Notes under the pieces: model-generated
The model's input: only the letters and a program-made list of their open reading frames with translations
Databases searched by the model: none
What the model was told of the DNA's origin: nothing
In this document: one piece after another, positions 1-9,170 of the stretch
Position numbering within the stretch: position 1 is the first letter of the stretch
How the letters are laid out: each line of letters begins with the position of its first letter
NCBI GenBank assembly: GCA_016717145.1
Contig: JADKGD010000040.1
Span: forward strand, 1-22,620
Reading direction: 5' to 3'
Source of the DNA: Saprospiraceae bacterium
GTDB lineage: Bacteria > Bacteroidota > Bacteroidia > Chitinophagales > Saprospiraceae
Length of the DNA: 22,620 nucleotides
Translations under genes and position numbers: made by a program

Positions 1-306
1 TGGATGGTATTTGTTGATATGCGATTTGTTAAAGTTTTATCCTTGAGCGCTAGAAGTTTCAAAGACTCAATACTTTCTCAGAAAGGTGTGTTGTACCCAT
101 CAAAACTTGTTGGGTTTGGGATCAGCATTGATGATATTTTTGGGGGCTGTTATATGGGTGTAAACAATGACCACATACAGGATGTTTTAATCATAACAAC
201 AAATCAATTATCTGTCACTTATTTTGTGAATTCAATTAAATTTATAAACAATTATAGTCTTTTTAAGATTAGTAGTTATATTTTTGCATCCCCAATAGCT
301 AATTCT
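1..306. other. Unassigned stretch upstream of the BatA-like gene
   Basis: I recognise no gene here. A plus-strand frame open from position 4 to 333 has no family resemblance I can name and runs into the start of the next gene in the wrong frame. The minus strand gives only short fragments. Because the following 6 kb is full of frame breaks, a broken coding region could be hidden here, but I cannot support one. Confidence 0.4.
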
Positions 307-2323
307 ATCGGTTTTATTCCCTTCTTTTTGTAGGCACTCACGGCTTTAGCCATTCCGGTGATCATCCCTCTTATTTCAGGAGTTCAAAGGTGTATTTTTA
401 TTTTCATCTTGAAGTTCCTTAGGCAAGGAAGAAACATCCAGCCGCAACCGACTTGGGAATTTGCTGGTCTTATTGTCCAGATGCCTTGCAGTTGCCTGTC
501 TTGTATTTGCTTTTGCAGCCTTTATTCCGACAGGTGACGCCGTCAAAACAGGTGTGAACAACGTGTGTCTTTATAGATAATTCAACACGGTATGACTGCA
601 AGAAATAAGGATATTCCATTGCTGGATTACGCTAAGGATAGAGACAAAGCTGCATCATTGAGGCATATAGTGACGAGGATAGAATTTCAGGTATTGACGC
701 ATGATTTTGAAGGCGGGCTACCCCCGTTTATTAAGTAAGGAAGATGCCTTGGTTATATAGAAGAGATCATAATTACACCTTCCGTTCAAACATTCGATAA
801 TACGATCAATCGCCAAGAGCAACTACTCCAGAAACGGTTACTTCCAATAAAATTGCCCTGTCCTGTCTGACTTTCAGAAAAGCATTACGAATATTAGATC
901 AATACCGCGACAGCATTGAAATTAAATCTAGCCTATACAAACTACACAGCAAAAATGTTTCGGTTGATAGTGTTTGGTTTGATGGACCGATACCTGTATT
1001 GAATCAAAACAACGAGCTGGTAGTAAGGTGAAAAATTATAGTGGTCAGGATGCCGAACAAGAAGTTAAGTTATCATTTTTAAAAAGGATAATCAGGAAAA
1101 ACCAATTGGCATAAGAGATATTTCAGCCAATGGCGCCATCACTGACACTGTAGTGGTGAATATTTAGTAAATCAGAGTTGGCAGCAAGCAGTTATCTCCA
1201 TTACTGACTATCCTGTACAGTTTGTGACGATTTTTACATAACATTTTCTGTACGGGATACCATAAAGCATTTGTTTATTATTAATGAGAATGGGCCAAAT
1301 AAGTACATGGATGCTTTATTTAAGGTGTACCCAAATTACCATTTATCCAATCAAAATCTTAACCAACTTTAATACCAACGATTTGGAAATTTGACCTTAT
1401 CAGATTAAATGATCTAAATTGGATTTCTTCAGGACTGGCTTCTGAGTTATCCCAATACGTAAAATGGAGGAAAAACAGTCATTTTCCGGGCAAAAAACCT
1501 TTGACATATAAATACAGTATAATGCATTATTTAGTTCAGTCGGGGCGCATACCTTAACAAATATAAATAAATCTAAAAGGAAGTATCTTCCATTAATACC
1601 GAGCCATTTATTTTTCAGATGTATTCTTAACAAAAAAATAATTTGAAACTTTATGTCACTTCCTTTCATATATTGATTCTAATATTAAGTCAAATTTTGA
1701 AGAAAAATTATTGGTATATAGGGATGGAAGCGCATATTTGAGTAGTTTACAAAGTGGAGGATGAACAGATCTTTTTCTGCGCAGCTCCTCTTGATGCTGA
1801 ATCAAATGATCTGGTTTTTAATGCTGAGATTTTTGTGCCCATGATATATAAAATGGCTATTTCTACAACCAAACAAAAAAGCCTTGCTTATAAGAATTTC
1901 CAATAATGTAGTTATTGAAACAGACCAATAAACGGCATTCAGGCGATTTTGTATATAAAATCGAGTGTCAAAGAGTTTATACCCGGTCAAATTCCAAATG
2001 GAAATCCAGTGGACCTTACGAACTTGAATGATCAGATAAAAACAGCAGGATTTTATGATGTTATGCTTGATGACGACATTGTTGGCAAATGTACTTGCTT
2101 TTAATTATGACAGAAAGGTCTGATCTCAATATGTTTGCCAGTAGAACTGGAAGAAATAAATCCGGGTAATAAAAAAATTAAAAGTGATATCGTCTGCATT
2201 GCCGAAAGGCCAATATTTAGGCGCAATAAACGAAAAGATAAAGAGGTTATGCTTTGGAAATGGTTTGATAGGCACTGTTTTCTTGCCATTGAATCATTAT
2301 TATTTGAGGTTTATAAAAATTAA
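307..2323 (+). pseudogene. BatA/aerotolerance N-terminal domain membrane protein, frame-broken
   Basis: Splicing the three plus-strand frames gives a protein of about 670 residues that I recognise as the Bacteroidota BatA (PF07584, aerotolerance regulator N-terminal) family, an inner-membrane protein with a von Willebrand A-like periplasmic part. Seen in order: an N-terminal hydrophobic segment (ALTALAIPVII, about 334-370), a region matching KVYFTNVKFLKEV (about 390), a second hydrophobic segment (VACLVFAFA.PFIPTGDAV, about 495-545), a VFIDNS piece that would be the start of the MIDAS-like site (about 570), then FQVLTHDFEGGLPPF, VSVDSVWFDGPIPVLNQNN, IFFCAAPLDAES and FVPMIYKMAIS. The C-terminal transmembrane piece (VMLWKW...CFLAIESLLFEVYKN) ends at 2323. 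The start is placed near 307 by similarity because no clean ATG is visible. At least ten indels or stops interrupt it, but total length fits the family. The dihydroorotase-like gene starts 8 bp later, so the two are probably co-transcribed. The family is confident; whether it is a real pseudogene or bad sequence is not. Confidence 0.7.
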
Positions 2324-2331
2324 GGAGTTAT

Positions 2332-3647
2332 ATGGATATTATACTCATTAAAAATGTTACTACCGTGTTATTCATGAAGGTTCTGATTACCATCTTAAGA
2401 TCTTCGATATTTTGATTAATAATGGAAAAATTTTATCAATAGCCAAAATATTGATGCATCAAATGTAAAGATCATTGAAGGTAAAAAATGTATTTATTTG
2501 TATTGGATTGTGTGACATTGGAACAGGTGGTGGCGAACCAGGTTATGAGCATAGAGAAAGCCTGCAAACCTAACCCAGGCTGCCATGGCAGGAGGTTATA
2601 CAGCCCTGGCAGTATTTCGAATAACAAACCAATTACTCAATCAAAAGCTGACATAAAATTTCTTATTGACCACCCCGATTTTAAATGGTGTTAAAATATT
2701 TCCTATTGGCGCTTAAGCGGAATATAAAGCCAGGATATAGGCGAATATATGGATAGCAAGTGCCGGAGCTGTGGCATTTTCAGATGGACTTGAATCTGTA
2801 AAGGATACAGCTTATTATCCAAACTTTACAATATTCGGGCAGATTAATGGTAGCTGTATTACATCATCAAATAGCCATTATCTAAGTCAGAGATTGGAGA
2901 AATGCATGAAGGTAGGATAGGTACTTCTCTTGGTATAAAAGGGTGCCTGAAATCGCTGAAGTCCCATGTGGTGCAAAGGGATATTTGTTTAAACGCCTAT
3001 AATGAAGGGTAATCTCATTTTACATTGTATTTCGACCGCAGCAACGTCAGTTGAGGACATAAAATCTGCCAAAAAGACCAGAAATCTTTATTTGCAACAG
3101 TGGCTTACATGAATTTACTGTTTACCGATGAAGATATGGGTGGTTTTGATACTAATCTTAAAGTAAGTCCGGTATTGCGTTCAAAAACTGATAAAGAAGC
3201 GCTTATCGCCGGTTTAAGTGATGGTAGTTTAGATGCTATTGTATCAAATCACGCTCCTTTCGGATGAAGAGAATCAAAAATCTGGAATTTACATATGCCA
3301 CTCCAGGTGCTTCAAGGAAGCTTAGAAACTTGCCTGATTGCTTGTGTGTCAGGATTAAAAATTTGATTGAACTACCCACCATCCGGCGCAAATTGACCAT
3401 CAGACCCGAAAATTTAGCAATATTTGTCCCTCAAATAGCAGAGGGCACATTGCGAACTTATGTGTTTTTGATATTGGAGATACTTACACGTACAATGCTA
3501 ACCTGGTTAAATCCAAGTCAGCTAATAACCCATTTATTGATAAAAATTTTGAAGTCAAATTCTGGCTACTTTAATAGGAGTAGTGGTAAAATATTGGCTA
3601 AGTATAGACAGAGAGCTTTGTCTATGAGTGGATACCTTATGGAATAA
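2332..3647 (+). pseudogene. pyrC: Dihydroorotase-like protein (PyrC homologue, HxH lost), frame-broken
   Basis: The joined frames match the Bacteroidota dihydroorotase-like amidohydrolase of about 420-430 residues. Seen in order: MDIILIKNVT at 2332; YHLKIFDILINNGKILSI; then CDIGTGGGEPGYEHRESLQ at about 2510-2565; AAMAGGYTALAVF; SAGAVAFSDGLESVKD (about 2760-2810); EMHEGRIGTSLGIKGVPEIAE (with one residue restored across a break); HISTAATSVEDIKSAKK; VAYMNLLFTDEDMGGFD; VSPVLRSKTDKEALIAGL; DAIVSNHAPF; LEFTYATPG; and near the end ANLCVFDIGDTYTYNANL. Dihydroorotases normally carry DxHxH before the conserved EPG; here the two histidines are replaced (D-I-G-T-G), so the metal site of a classical enzyme is missing. 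Such inactive-looking paralogues are common in this phylum and could be non-catalytic partners. About ten frame breaks occur in 1.3 kb while length is conserved. The stop is uncertain (3573-3647). It probably forms an operon with the BatA-like gene. The symbol denotes homology, not proven activity. Confidence 0.7.
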
Positions 3648-3650
3648 AAT

Positions 3651-4940
3651 CTAAGATATATTATCAGTAAAAGTACAACCAATTACGTTACTTAAAAAAT
3701 TCACACTATCATTTTTAACCCATGTCAATCCTTTTACTGGTTTCGAATCTAAATCATAATCTTCAGTCAATTGTCCATTAGTTAAATATTTTACACGGAT
3801 TAAACTACCTAATACACTATCAATAAACATACCTGTGATGCCACCAAAATGACTGGAATAGTTTGGGTCAAATCCAGGTTAAATAAACTTACTTGTCAAC
3901 CCAAACAAAATAGCTGCCAATACACCCGATACTGTACCAATTATTGGAAATACCACCTGACAATCCGCTCTTCACCGGTTTCCAAGTGATAATATCGTAC
4001 GTTTTTGCCAAAATAAGTTCCAATATCGCTGCTTATCGTGTCGCTCAAACTTATATTGATAGAGACCAGATAAGTGATCAGAAATATAATATCTTTGGAA
4101 AACGCAAATAATAAAAACAAATTACAGCAGTCAACCCATTAGCCAGAACCTGGAACGCATCTCTGCCTGATGCATCTTTGTATTTAGGTAACAGCTTGGA
4201 GGTAAGACTTCTACAATAAAAAATATTGCCATTGGCAACAGAAATACAGGGCCATGGGAAATATGATTGCTATAGCTAACTATAAGCGCAGCCTGTCCCG
4301 GTGCGTTAAGCCATTTAGCCATGATATACTAGCGCTAACACAAATATAATTATAACAAGCCAAAGCCATTCTGTTGCATTTGGTGTTTTTGTACCATTAT
4401 CTCATACCAAAATGCAGCGACCAAGGGATTGTAAGATTATCACTTCCACGATATGAAAACAACTCGCTCCAGTGAAGGCAAGGCAGCAATGATCAGTATG
4501 ACCGGATGGAATCAATAAAATAAAACGCAATGGCACAAGTTGTCATATAAAACACTAAATCAAAACATGACTTTTGTTCGTATAAAAAGTCAATTTTGGA
4601 AAACCATATTTTAGTCCGATAATGCCACCTAAAGCATCACTTAGACCCAGAGTAAATATCTCAAACAGAACAGATGGGATTGAGATTGGGGCTAGCAATA
4701 GTATTCCGAATGCCAAAGAGAAAGGGCAATACCATAACTTTTTCGTTCACTTGGTATTATTAGGTTCTTAGTGGGCAATGTAGGCCATATTACACAAAAA
4801 GATAAATAGATATGCCAATTCTGTTTTAGAGTCACTGGAATTGACTAAAATGCCACATGTTAAAATAGCAACTATATGCAATATCTTGCGGCCCTTTCAA
4901 ACGTAAGTAATTTATTATCCGTAAAATATTTTGTTACCAT
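3651..4940 (-). pseudogene. Fused SEC59/VTE5-like and DUF92/VTE6-like prenol kinase, frame-broken
   Basis: The minus strand, read with frame changes, encodes about 430 residues in two domains. The N-terminal half looks like the dolichol/phytol kinase (SEC59, VTE5) family: start MVTKYFTDNKLLT at 4940, ERKILHIVAI (the conserved RK..H region), PSERKSYGI, LGLSDALGGIIGLKYGFPKL and GSDNLTIP. The C-terminal half looks like DUF92 (TIGR00297; the plant member VTE6 is a phytyl-phosphate kinase): DASGRDAFQVLANG near 4130-4180, LSDTISSDIGTYFG near 4020-4060, GGITGMFIDSVLGSLI near 3810-3850 and GLTWVKNDSVNFLSN near 3685-3740, ending with a TAG at 3651. In the known plant pathway the two activities act in sequence to make a prenyl diphosphate from the free alcohol, so the fusion makes sense; the substrate here is unknown. 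Multiple indels break the frame but both domains keep their order and length. It is convergent with the dihydroorotase-like gene. Confidence 0.6.
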
Positions 4941-5102
4941 CAATTTTTATTAATATCAGGCATAAAGAGAAGCCGGGTACATATAATCAGTCGATAGTGC
5001 CACTTCTGACATTGATCTGATACATGAAGTTGTATCAAATATAGGAAAAAATGGAGCATATCAAACTTTGATAGCTGAAGAGACAAATCTTGAAATATAA
5101 TA

Positions 5103-5129
5103 AAGAGAGCCATTTCGGATGACTCTCTT
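5103..5129 (-). terminator. Hairpin terminator downstream of the T9SS-sorted gene
   Basis: An 11-bp stem with a single C.A mismatch (AAGAGAGCCAT / ATGACTCTCTT) encloses the 5-nt loop TTCGG. On the minus strand it is followed by the T-rich TATTATATTTC, and it lies 62 bp past the stop of the minus-strand gene ending at 5191, so it best fits that gene's intrinsic terminator. The plus-strand tail (ATAATG) is poor for termination. Confidence 0.55.
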
Positions 5130-5190
5130 ATAATGTTCGAATATAAAAGTTAGAAGTTAGTTATTGGCCATTTCAAAGTAATTGATAATA

Positions 5191-6340
5191 TTATTTTACT
5201 ACAATCAAGTTGTGCGTACTGATGTCACCATCTATAGACACAGTAAGTGTGTACAAAGCCTGGTAATACATTTTGAAGAGGCTTACTACACCTTCAGCAC
5301 GTTATTCTGAATGGTGGTTTTGTAAATGTTTTAGGTTGCTCTGCCGTTTAATCCATTAAATCTGCAATGACCGATGCGCCATTTCCACCAGTGATACTGA
5401 TATTAAAACTTTTGATCGCTGGATTGGAAGATAGCCCCGAGTTTTCAACAGATATCTTGAATTTGACTGATCAACAGATTTTGTTCCTTCAATACTACCA
5501 ATTTGTAATTTTGTGATTTGGGTTTCAATATTTTTGTTTGTTTACATCCTCTTGAGTCTGTAATGTCAAGGAAAAAGTTCGAAAATTATCTTGAGTAACT
5601 TTTTTTAACTTTACATCTTTATTGTAAGATTTATAACCATTGGGACCATTCCATTCATATGAGAATGGACCATATTTTGGATCGTCTTTCAAATCTACAT
5701 TAAGCTCAAGGGTGTTTTTAATTGTTTTACTCGTAATTCCTTTTATGATATTCAATTCAGGTGTTTCAAGGGCTTCATTTCCTCGATATTTCTGTTGAAT
5801 GCCACCGACAGTGGAGATCCGTTGCTGAAATCCCTCCCATCATACCTCTTGCCTGCGAATCAGGATCAAGGCCATTTTCAAAAGAAAGCTTGATATTGGC
5901 TCCACAATGTTGAGTAATCGGAAGTATAGGCTTAAACTAAAAGTGTTGGCATCTCCTTTTTAGATCGTTATGTAAAGCCGCAGGAGATAGAGGTGGTATG
6001 ATGCTTACATAATCATTAAACTGATCGGCTTACGGCCCTAATGACGGGTTTGCCACTGTCGAGTTAATAGTGTATCTCAGAATAATTCTGATTGTTTTGA
6101 AGAGGCATATAGCTTTTTAGCCATTTCGACAGTGCTGCCTGCCGGTACTACCATTGTATATTGAGCATTAAATTGCACACGATCCCATAGATTTTGGCTG
6201 CCTTCTTTAATAGTAGGGTAACAGTCAAATGGTTTGTCTACTCATTAAATTTAACCTGATAGTTAACTCCATATCAAAGATTACCTATTGCTGAATAACA
6301 TTACGATTAGTAATGCCTTTAAATGGAATTTGGTAAACAT
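5191..6340 (-). pseudogene. T9SS-sorted cell-surface protein, frame-broken
   Basis: On the minus strand a start at 6340 gives MFTKFHLKALLIVMLFSNR, a plausible signal peptide. The body is recoverable only by changing frame: VQFNAQYTMVVPAGSTVEMAK (one residue longer than quoted elsewhere in the family, near 6130-6190), IKLSFENGLDPDSQARGMM (near 5850-5900), then a block from 5755 to 5525 with the Ig-like/PKD-like pattern YEWNGPNGYKSYNKDVKLKK followed by a turn that resembles LTLQDSRGCKQ. The C-terminus reads LQNVLPG-Y-TLTVSIDGDISTHNLIVVK, broken by one frame change, and ends in TAA at 5191. This is a textbook type A T9SS C-terminal sorting tail (LP.G.Y...V...G...T.K...K), which routes proteins across the outer membrane in Bacteroidota. 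At about 385 residues it would be a small secreted surface protein. Its ligand or activity is unknown. The number of breaks is similar to the neighbouring genes. Confidence 0.55.
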
Positions 6341-6695
6341 AACTTAATATTTTATTTATAAAAGATAGACACAATAAAGTTCAGATTACCCTATCCAATA
6401 ACCATACCAAAATACATTTTTATAAGTGTAATGTGATTTATACCTAAATTCGGGTAGAATTTTTGTCGGTTTTTTTTAAACTGATTTTTAAGTATAATCA
6501 ATATGTACTATCTAAATGTGCAATAAAACATAAATCATAACATAGCTTGATAGCAAATGTATGACAGATTTTTGATAATGTATTTTGTGATGTATGGTAG
6601 TCTGATTCGTTAATGGCATGAAGCCGGAACGATATGTTTGCAGAGGTTTGGAGTTTTTTTATAAAGCAGTTTACCTTAGTGTAAAAATAAAAAAA

Positions 6696-6720
6696 GCCCG
6701 TGTAAGACGAAAACACGGGC
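6696..6720 (-). terminator. Hairpin 1 of the paired hairpin-box elements
   Basis: A perfect 8-bp GC-rich stem, GCCCGTGT / ACACGGGC, has a 9-nt loop. On the minus strand it is followed directly by a run of seven T and then ATTTTT, an excellent intrinsic terminator. No minus-strand gene ends nearby: the helicase stop is 620 bp away. The hairpin could therefore end a long 3' UTR or a small RNA, or be the leader hairpin of a plus-strand transcript. Confidence 0.6.
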
Positions 6721-6726
6721 ATTACT

Positions 6727-6745
6727 CAATTTAATAACCAAAACT
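6727..6745 (+). repeat. 19-nt box, copy 1
   Basis: CAATTTAATAACCAAAACT begins 6 nt after the right arm of hairpin 1. It is identical over 19 nt to the copy at 6906-6924. The A/C-rich sequence resembles Bacteroidota 5' leader sequence when read on the plus strand, but no start codon of a real gene follows. Confidence 0.75.
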
Positions 6746-6869
6746 CATATATTATTAATATTTCAAATACCGTGCCAAATATTTTTACATAGTTTAATAT
6801 GACTATATGTACCTGAATTTTTATTGGGCATCATTTTAAAAATTAAAATGGCTTTCCTACAAAAAAAAA

Positions 6870-6892
6870 GTGCTCGTGACTTTTCACGAGCA
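6870..6892 (-). terminator. Hairpin 2 of the paired hairpin-box elements
   Basis: A perfect 9-bp stem, TGCTCGTGA / TCACGAGCA (6871-6879 and 6884-6892), closes a CTTT loop. On the minus strand it is followed by C and nine T, another strong intrinsic terminator. The stem sequence differs from hairpin 1 although both contain CGTG/CACG, so structure rather than sequence is conserved. Confidence 0.6.
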
Positions 6893-6905
6893 ACTACGAA
6901 TTTTA

Positions 6906-6924
6906 CAATTTAATAACCAAAACT
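6906..6924 (+). repeat. 19-nt box, copy 2
   Basis: An exact copy of the 19-nt box at 6727-6745, spaced 179 bp from it start to start. It lies 13 nt after hairpin 2. An ATG six nt later opens a frame of only three codons, so it does not serve a recognisable gene. Confidence 0.75.
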
Positions 6925-7339
6925 TACACAATGCAAATATAATACATATTAATTATATATAGTATATGTAAAGTAGATTATTTTTTAAATATTTATATAT
7001 TTTTTGCTTTAAATATATATAGTATTGAGAAATAAGTATATATGTATATACTAATAAACATATATTATTAAATTATTTTATGTTTTTACCTGATAATAAG
7101 TTAATTGCCTTATATTTCGAATAGATGATGTTATATTATACACTAAAAAATACAGGTTTTTATAGTTCAATCAGCTCTATTTTTGTCTGGCAACATATGT
7201 GGGATATAAAAATCTAATATAAACTTATGTTAATTTAAATTAGTTCAGTGCACATTATTATCAATAGGTCCGGAATAAGATAAGCGTTTTGGCACTTAAA
7301 TAACAAATTAATGTGCTTAACTAGAAGTGTAATCATTTT

Positions 7340-8291
7340 TTAACTCAAATACCTCACTTGCTCATAATAAGCCGCAATCCTTTCATCAACAATAATATCC
7401 CTGGAACGCAGTGGCTGTTTGAGTATGATGCCTTCCAGTGTACGACATCTGCTCAGGGCTACGTAAGTTTGCCCACTTTCAAAGGCACCTCCGCCAAGAT
7501 CTATGATGACTCTATCAAAAGTCTTACCCTGGCTTTTATGGATTGTTATTGCCCAGGCAAGTTTTAAAGGATATTGTTTGAAGGTACCTACAACTTTGGT
7601 AGAAATATGCCCGGGTTTTTCTTTATCTAATTCATACTTTAATATTTCCCATTCCTGCCGGTCTACTTCTATTGTTTTTTCCGAACCGTCGTCCTGAATG
7701 CGGACCATAATCCGGTCATAATTCAGTTCAGAAATTATACCTATGGTACCGTTGACAAATTGTTTTTGCAGATCATTTTTTACAAACATGTGCGGAAAAA
7801 AAGTATGCTGTTTCGTATTGAGTAGAAAAATATTCTTTTTCAAATGGCGTGGACACTATGGGAGGTAACTGGAATAAATCACCAAAAAATATCATCTGCA
7901 CGCCACCAAAACTTTGGTTGGTACCTCGATTAATTCTTAAAAAAGTATCAATATTATCTATAATATCAGCCCTAACCATTGACACTTCATCTATAATAAT
8001 GACGTCAATGTTTTTATACATACGGTTATTTTTACGAAGTTCAATCTCTGATTTATTTATTAATCTTGGCGGAAATCCAAAAAATGAATGAATGGTCTGC
8101 CCCGGACATTAAGTGCAGCAATTCCGGTTGGTGCAAGCACTACGACACGTTTTTTAGTGGTGTTTCTGAAGACCTGAAGCAGCGTAGATTTTCCTGTTCC
8201 TGCCCGACCTGTAATAAACAAATGGTCAATAGTGTACTCAACCTGATCAAGGACCCTTAAACTCATCACTAAGATTGATGGGTTCCTTCAT
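7340..8291 (-). pseudogene. PIF1/RecD-like superfamily 1 helicase with internal deletion
   Basis: This is a DNA helicase of the PIF1-like AAA family found widely in Bacteroidota. Seen from the start at 8291 (MKEPINLSDEFK): Walker A GRAGTGKSTLL near 8200, LAPTGIAALNV, GQTIHSFFGFPPRLI after a frame change at 8112, Walker B DVIIIDEVSMVRADI near 7980, and GGVQMIFFGDLFQLPP (motif III). The text then jumps from FF.SA directly to MFVKNDLQKQFVNGTIG at about 7790, followed by KLAWAITIHKSQGKTFD and QTYVALSRCRTLEGI, the terminal motifs. Homologues have roughly 130-150 more residues between these points, including the arginine-bearing motif IV region, so an internal segment is missing. The total of about 317 residues is short for the family. 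Other frame shifts lie at about 8262 and at the GGGG run at 8112. With motif IV gone the product would not be an active helicase, unless the gap is an assembly collapse. Confidence 0.75.
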
Positions 8292-8382
8292 CAGTTGTAT
8301 ACTTTTGTTTATTTAAACCAAATGAAACACGCATTCTAATTTTATTGATAGTGCCCTAAACATCATTGAGATTTGCGCTCTT

Positions 8383-9076
8383 TTATCTGAAGCGTTTTCT
8401 TCCATAATCAGGCCGAAAACCTAGCCTGAGGGTAAATTGCAATTGGCTGAGGTTGGCTTTTGATTGTAAATATTCATCCCATGCCATAGATGAGTTAAAA
8501 TAATAAGATACTATAGGCGTAATAGTTAAAAAATCACTCATACCAAAATCAATGCCGACACCAACACCAACACGGAAAACGGTATGTTTTATTGGGTTTA
8601 CAGCAAATGAAGAAGTGGGCGCAAAAGTAGCCGTTGTAGTATGTTGCATCAAGCCTGGTGTAAAATGAAAAAAACAAACCTTTATTGATACTGGCACCTT
8701 CTTTAGAGAAAGTAGGACAGTCACAATCACCCTCCAAATCTAAAGCATATATTTGTGTATGAAAATTAAAACCTATGGCGTTTGCTTTTATTACTTCCAA
8801 TGTGCCTGTTCCATCATAGTTGGTTTTACTTTGGGAATAGAAAATTTCGGGCATAAATTCTATCCTTCGCTTCTTTAGTTTGAACCAATAGTCAACACCA
8901 ATTTGATAACCGGTAGATAGTAATTTTTTATTTGTATTGCTTCTTAAATTTACAGCATTTTCCCAGTTTGAATAGGTATTATTGTTATAAGCCAACCTTA
9001 CTCCATATTGCGCGGATACTGAAATAATCGTAATAAAAAAGAGTATATAGATAAGATTAAACTGTTTCAAAGACAT
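8383..9076 (-). CDS. Outer-membrane beta-barrel protein, one frameshift
   Basis: The start at 9076 was chosen because MSLKQFNLIYILFFITII followed by SVSAQ is a clean signal peptide, whereas a longer frame reaching 9154 adds 26 unlikely residues. The mature protein alternates short beta-strand-like segments (YGVRLAYNNNTYSNW, GYQIGVDYWFKL, RIEFMPEIFYSQ) and ends LQFTLRLGFRPDYGRKRFR, typical of the PorT-like/OMP_b-brl barrels of this phylum. The frame changes within a run of seven A at 8668-8674 (plus strand); removing one base joins GLFF to HFTPGLMQ and yields 230 codons. A CDCP motif in the middle is unusual for a barrel. It lies 95 bp downstream of the cytochrome gene, on the same strand. Function beyond an outer-membrane location is unknown. 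Confidence 0.65.
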
Positions 9077-9105
9077 AAATAAAATATTAATAATTGAATA
9101 TAAAA

Positions 9106-9113
9106 CAAATGTA
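9106..9113 (-). promoter_or_regulatory. Possible -7 element of the barrel gene
   Basis: The minus strand reads TACATTTG, matching the Bacteroidota -7 consensus TAnnTTTG, 30-37 nt before the chosen ATG. No TTG or TTTG is found 19-21 nt upstream, so the call is weak and rests partly on the position matching that of the promoter at 11611-11641. Confidence 0.3.
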
Positions 9114-9170
9114 ACGAAGTTTTGATAAATATTGTTTTTTAACAACTGATGCAAAACGAAACAGCATTTT

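Larger units (their letters stand above)
6341..7339. other. AT-rich intergenic stretch with hairpin-box elements
   Basis: No gene can be supported in this kilobase. It contains two hairpin-plus-box units (listed separately) at about 6696-6745 and 6870-6924. It also contains an extremely AT-rich tract from about 6940 to 7090 with many TATATA runs and a near-palindrome GTATATA-TG-TATATAC at 7036-7051. Apparent frames, such as one on the minus strand at 6498-6722, run through the first hairpin and look spurious. Confidence 0.6.

Noticed and set aside
4988..5101. Plus-strand open stretch of 37 codons ending in two TAA codons before the hairpin
   Set aside because: Composition looks coding-like (HEVVSNIGKNGAYQTLIAEE), but there is no start, no recognisable family, and the hairpin serves the minus-strand gene better. 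It might be a remnant but cannot be supported.
6498..6722. 74-codon minus-strand frame
   Set aside because: It starts inside hairpin 1, has no family resemblance and an unlikely composition; it is an accident of AT-rich sequence.
6940..7090. AT-rich tract as a replication origin
   Set aside because: No DnaA boxes or origin-linked genes are visible; AT-richness alone is not enough in this genome.
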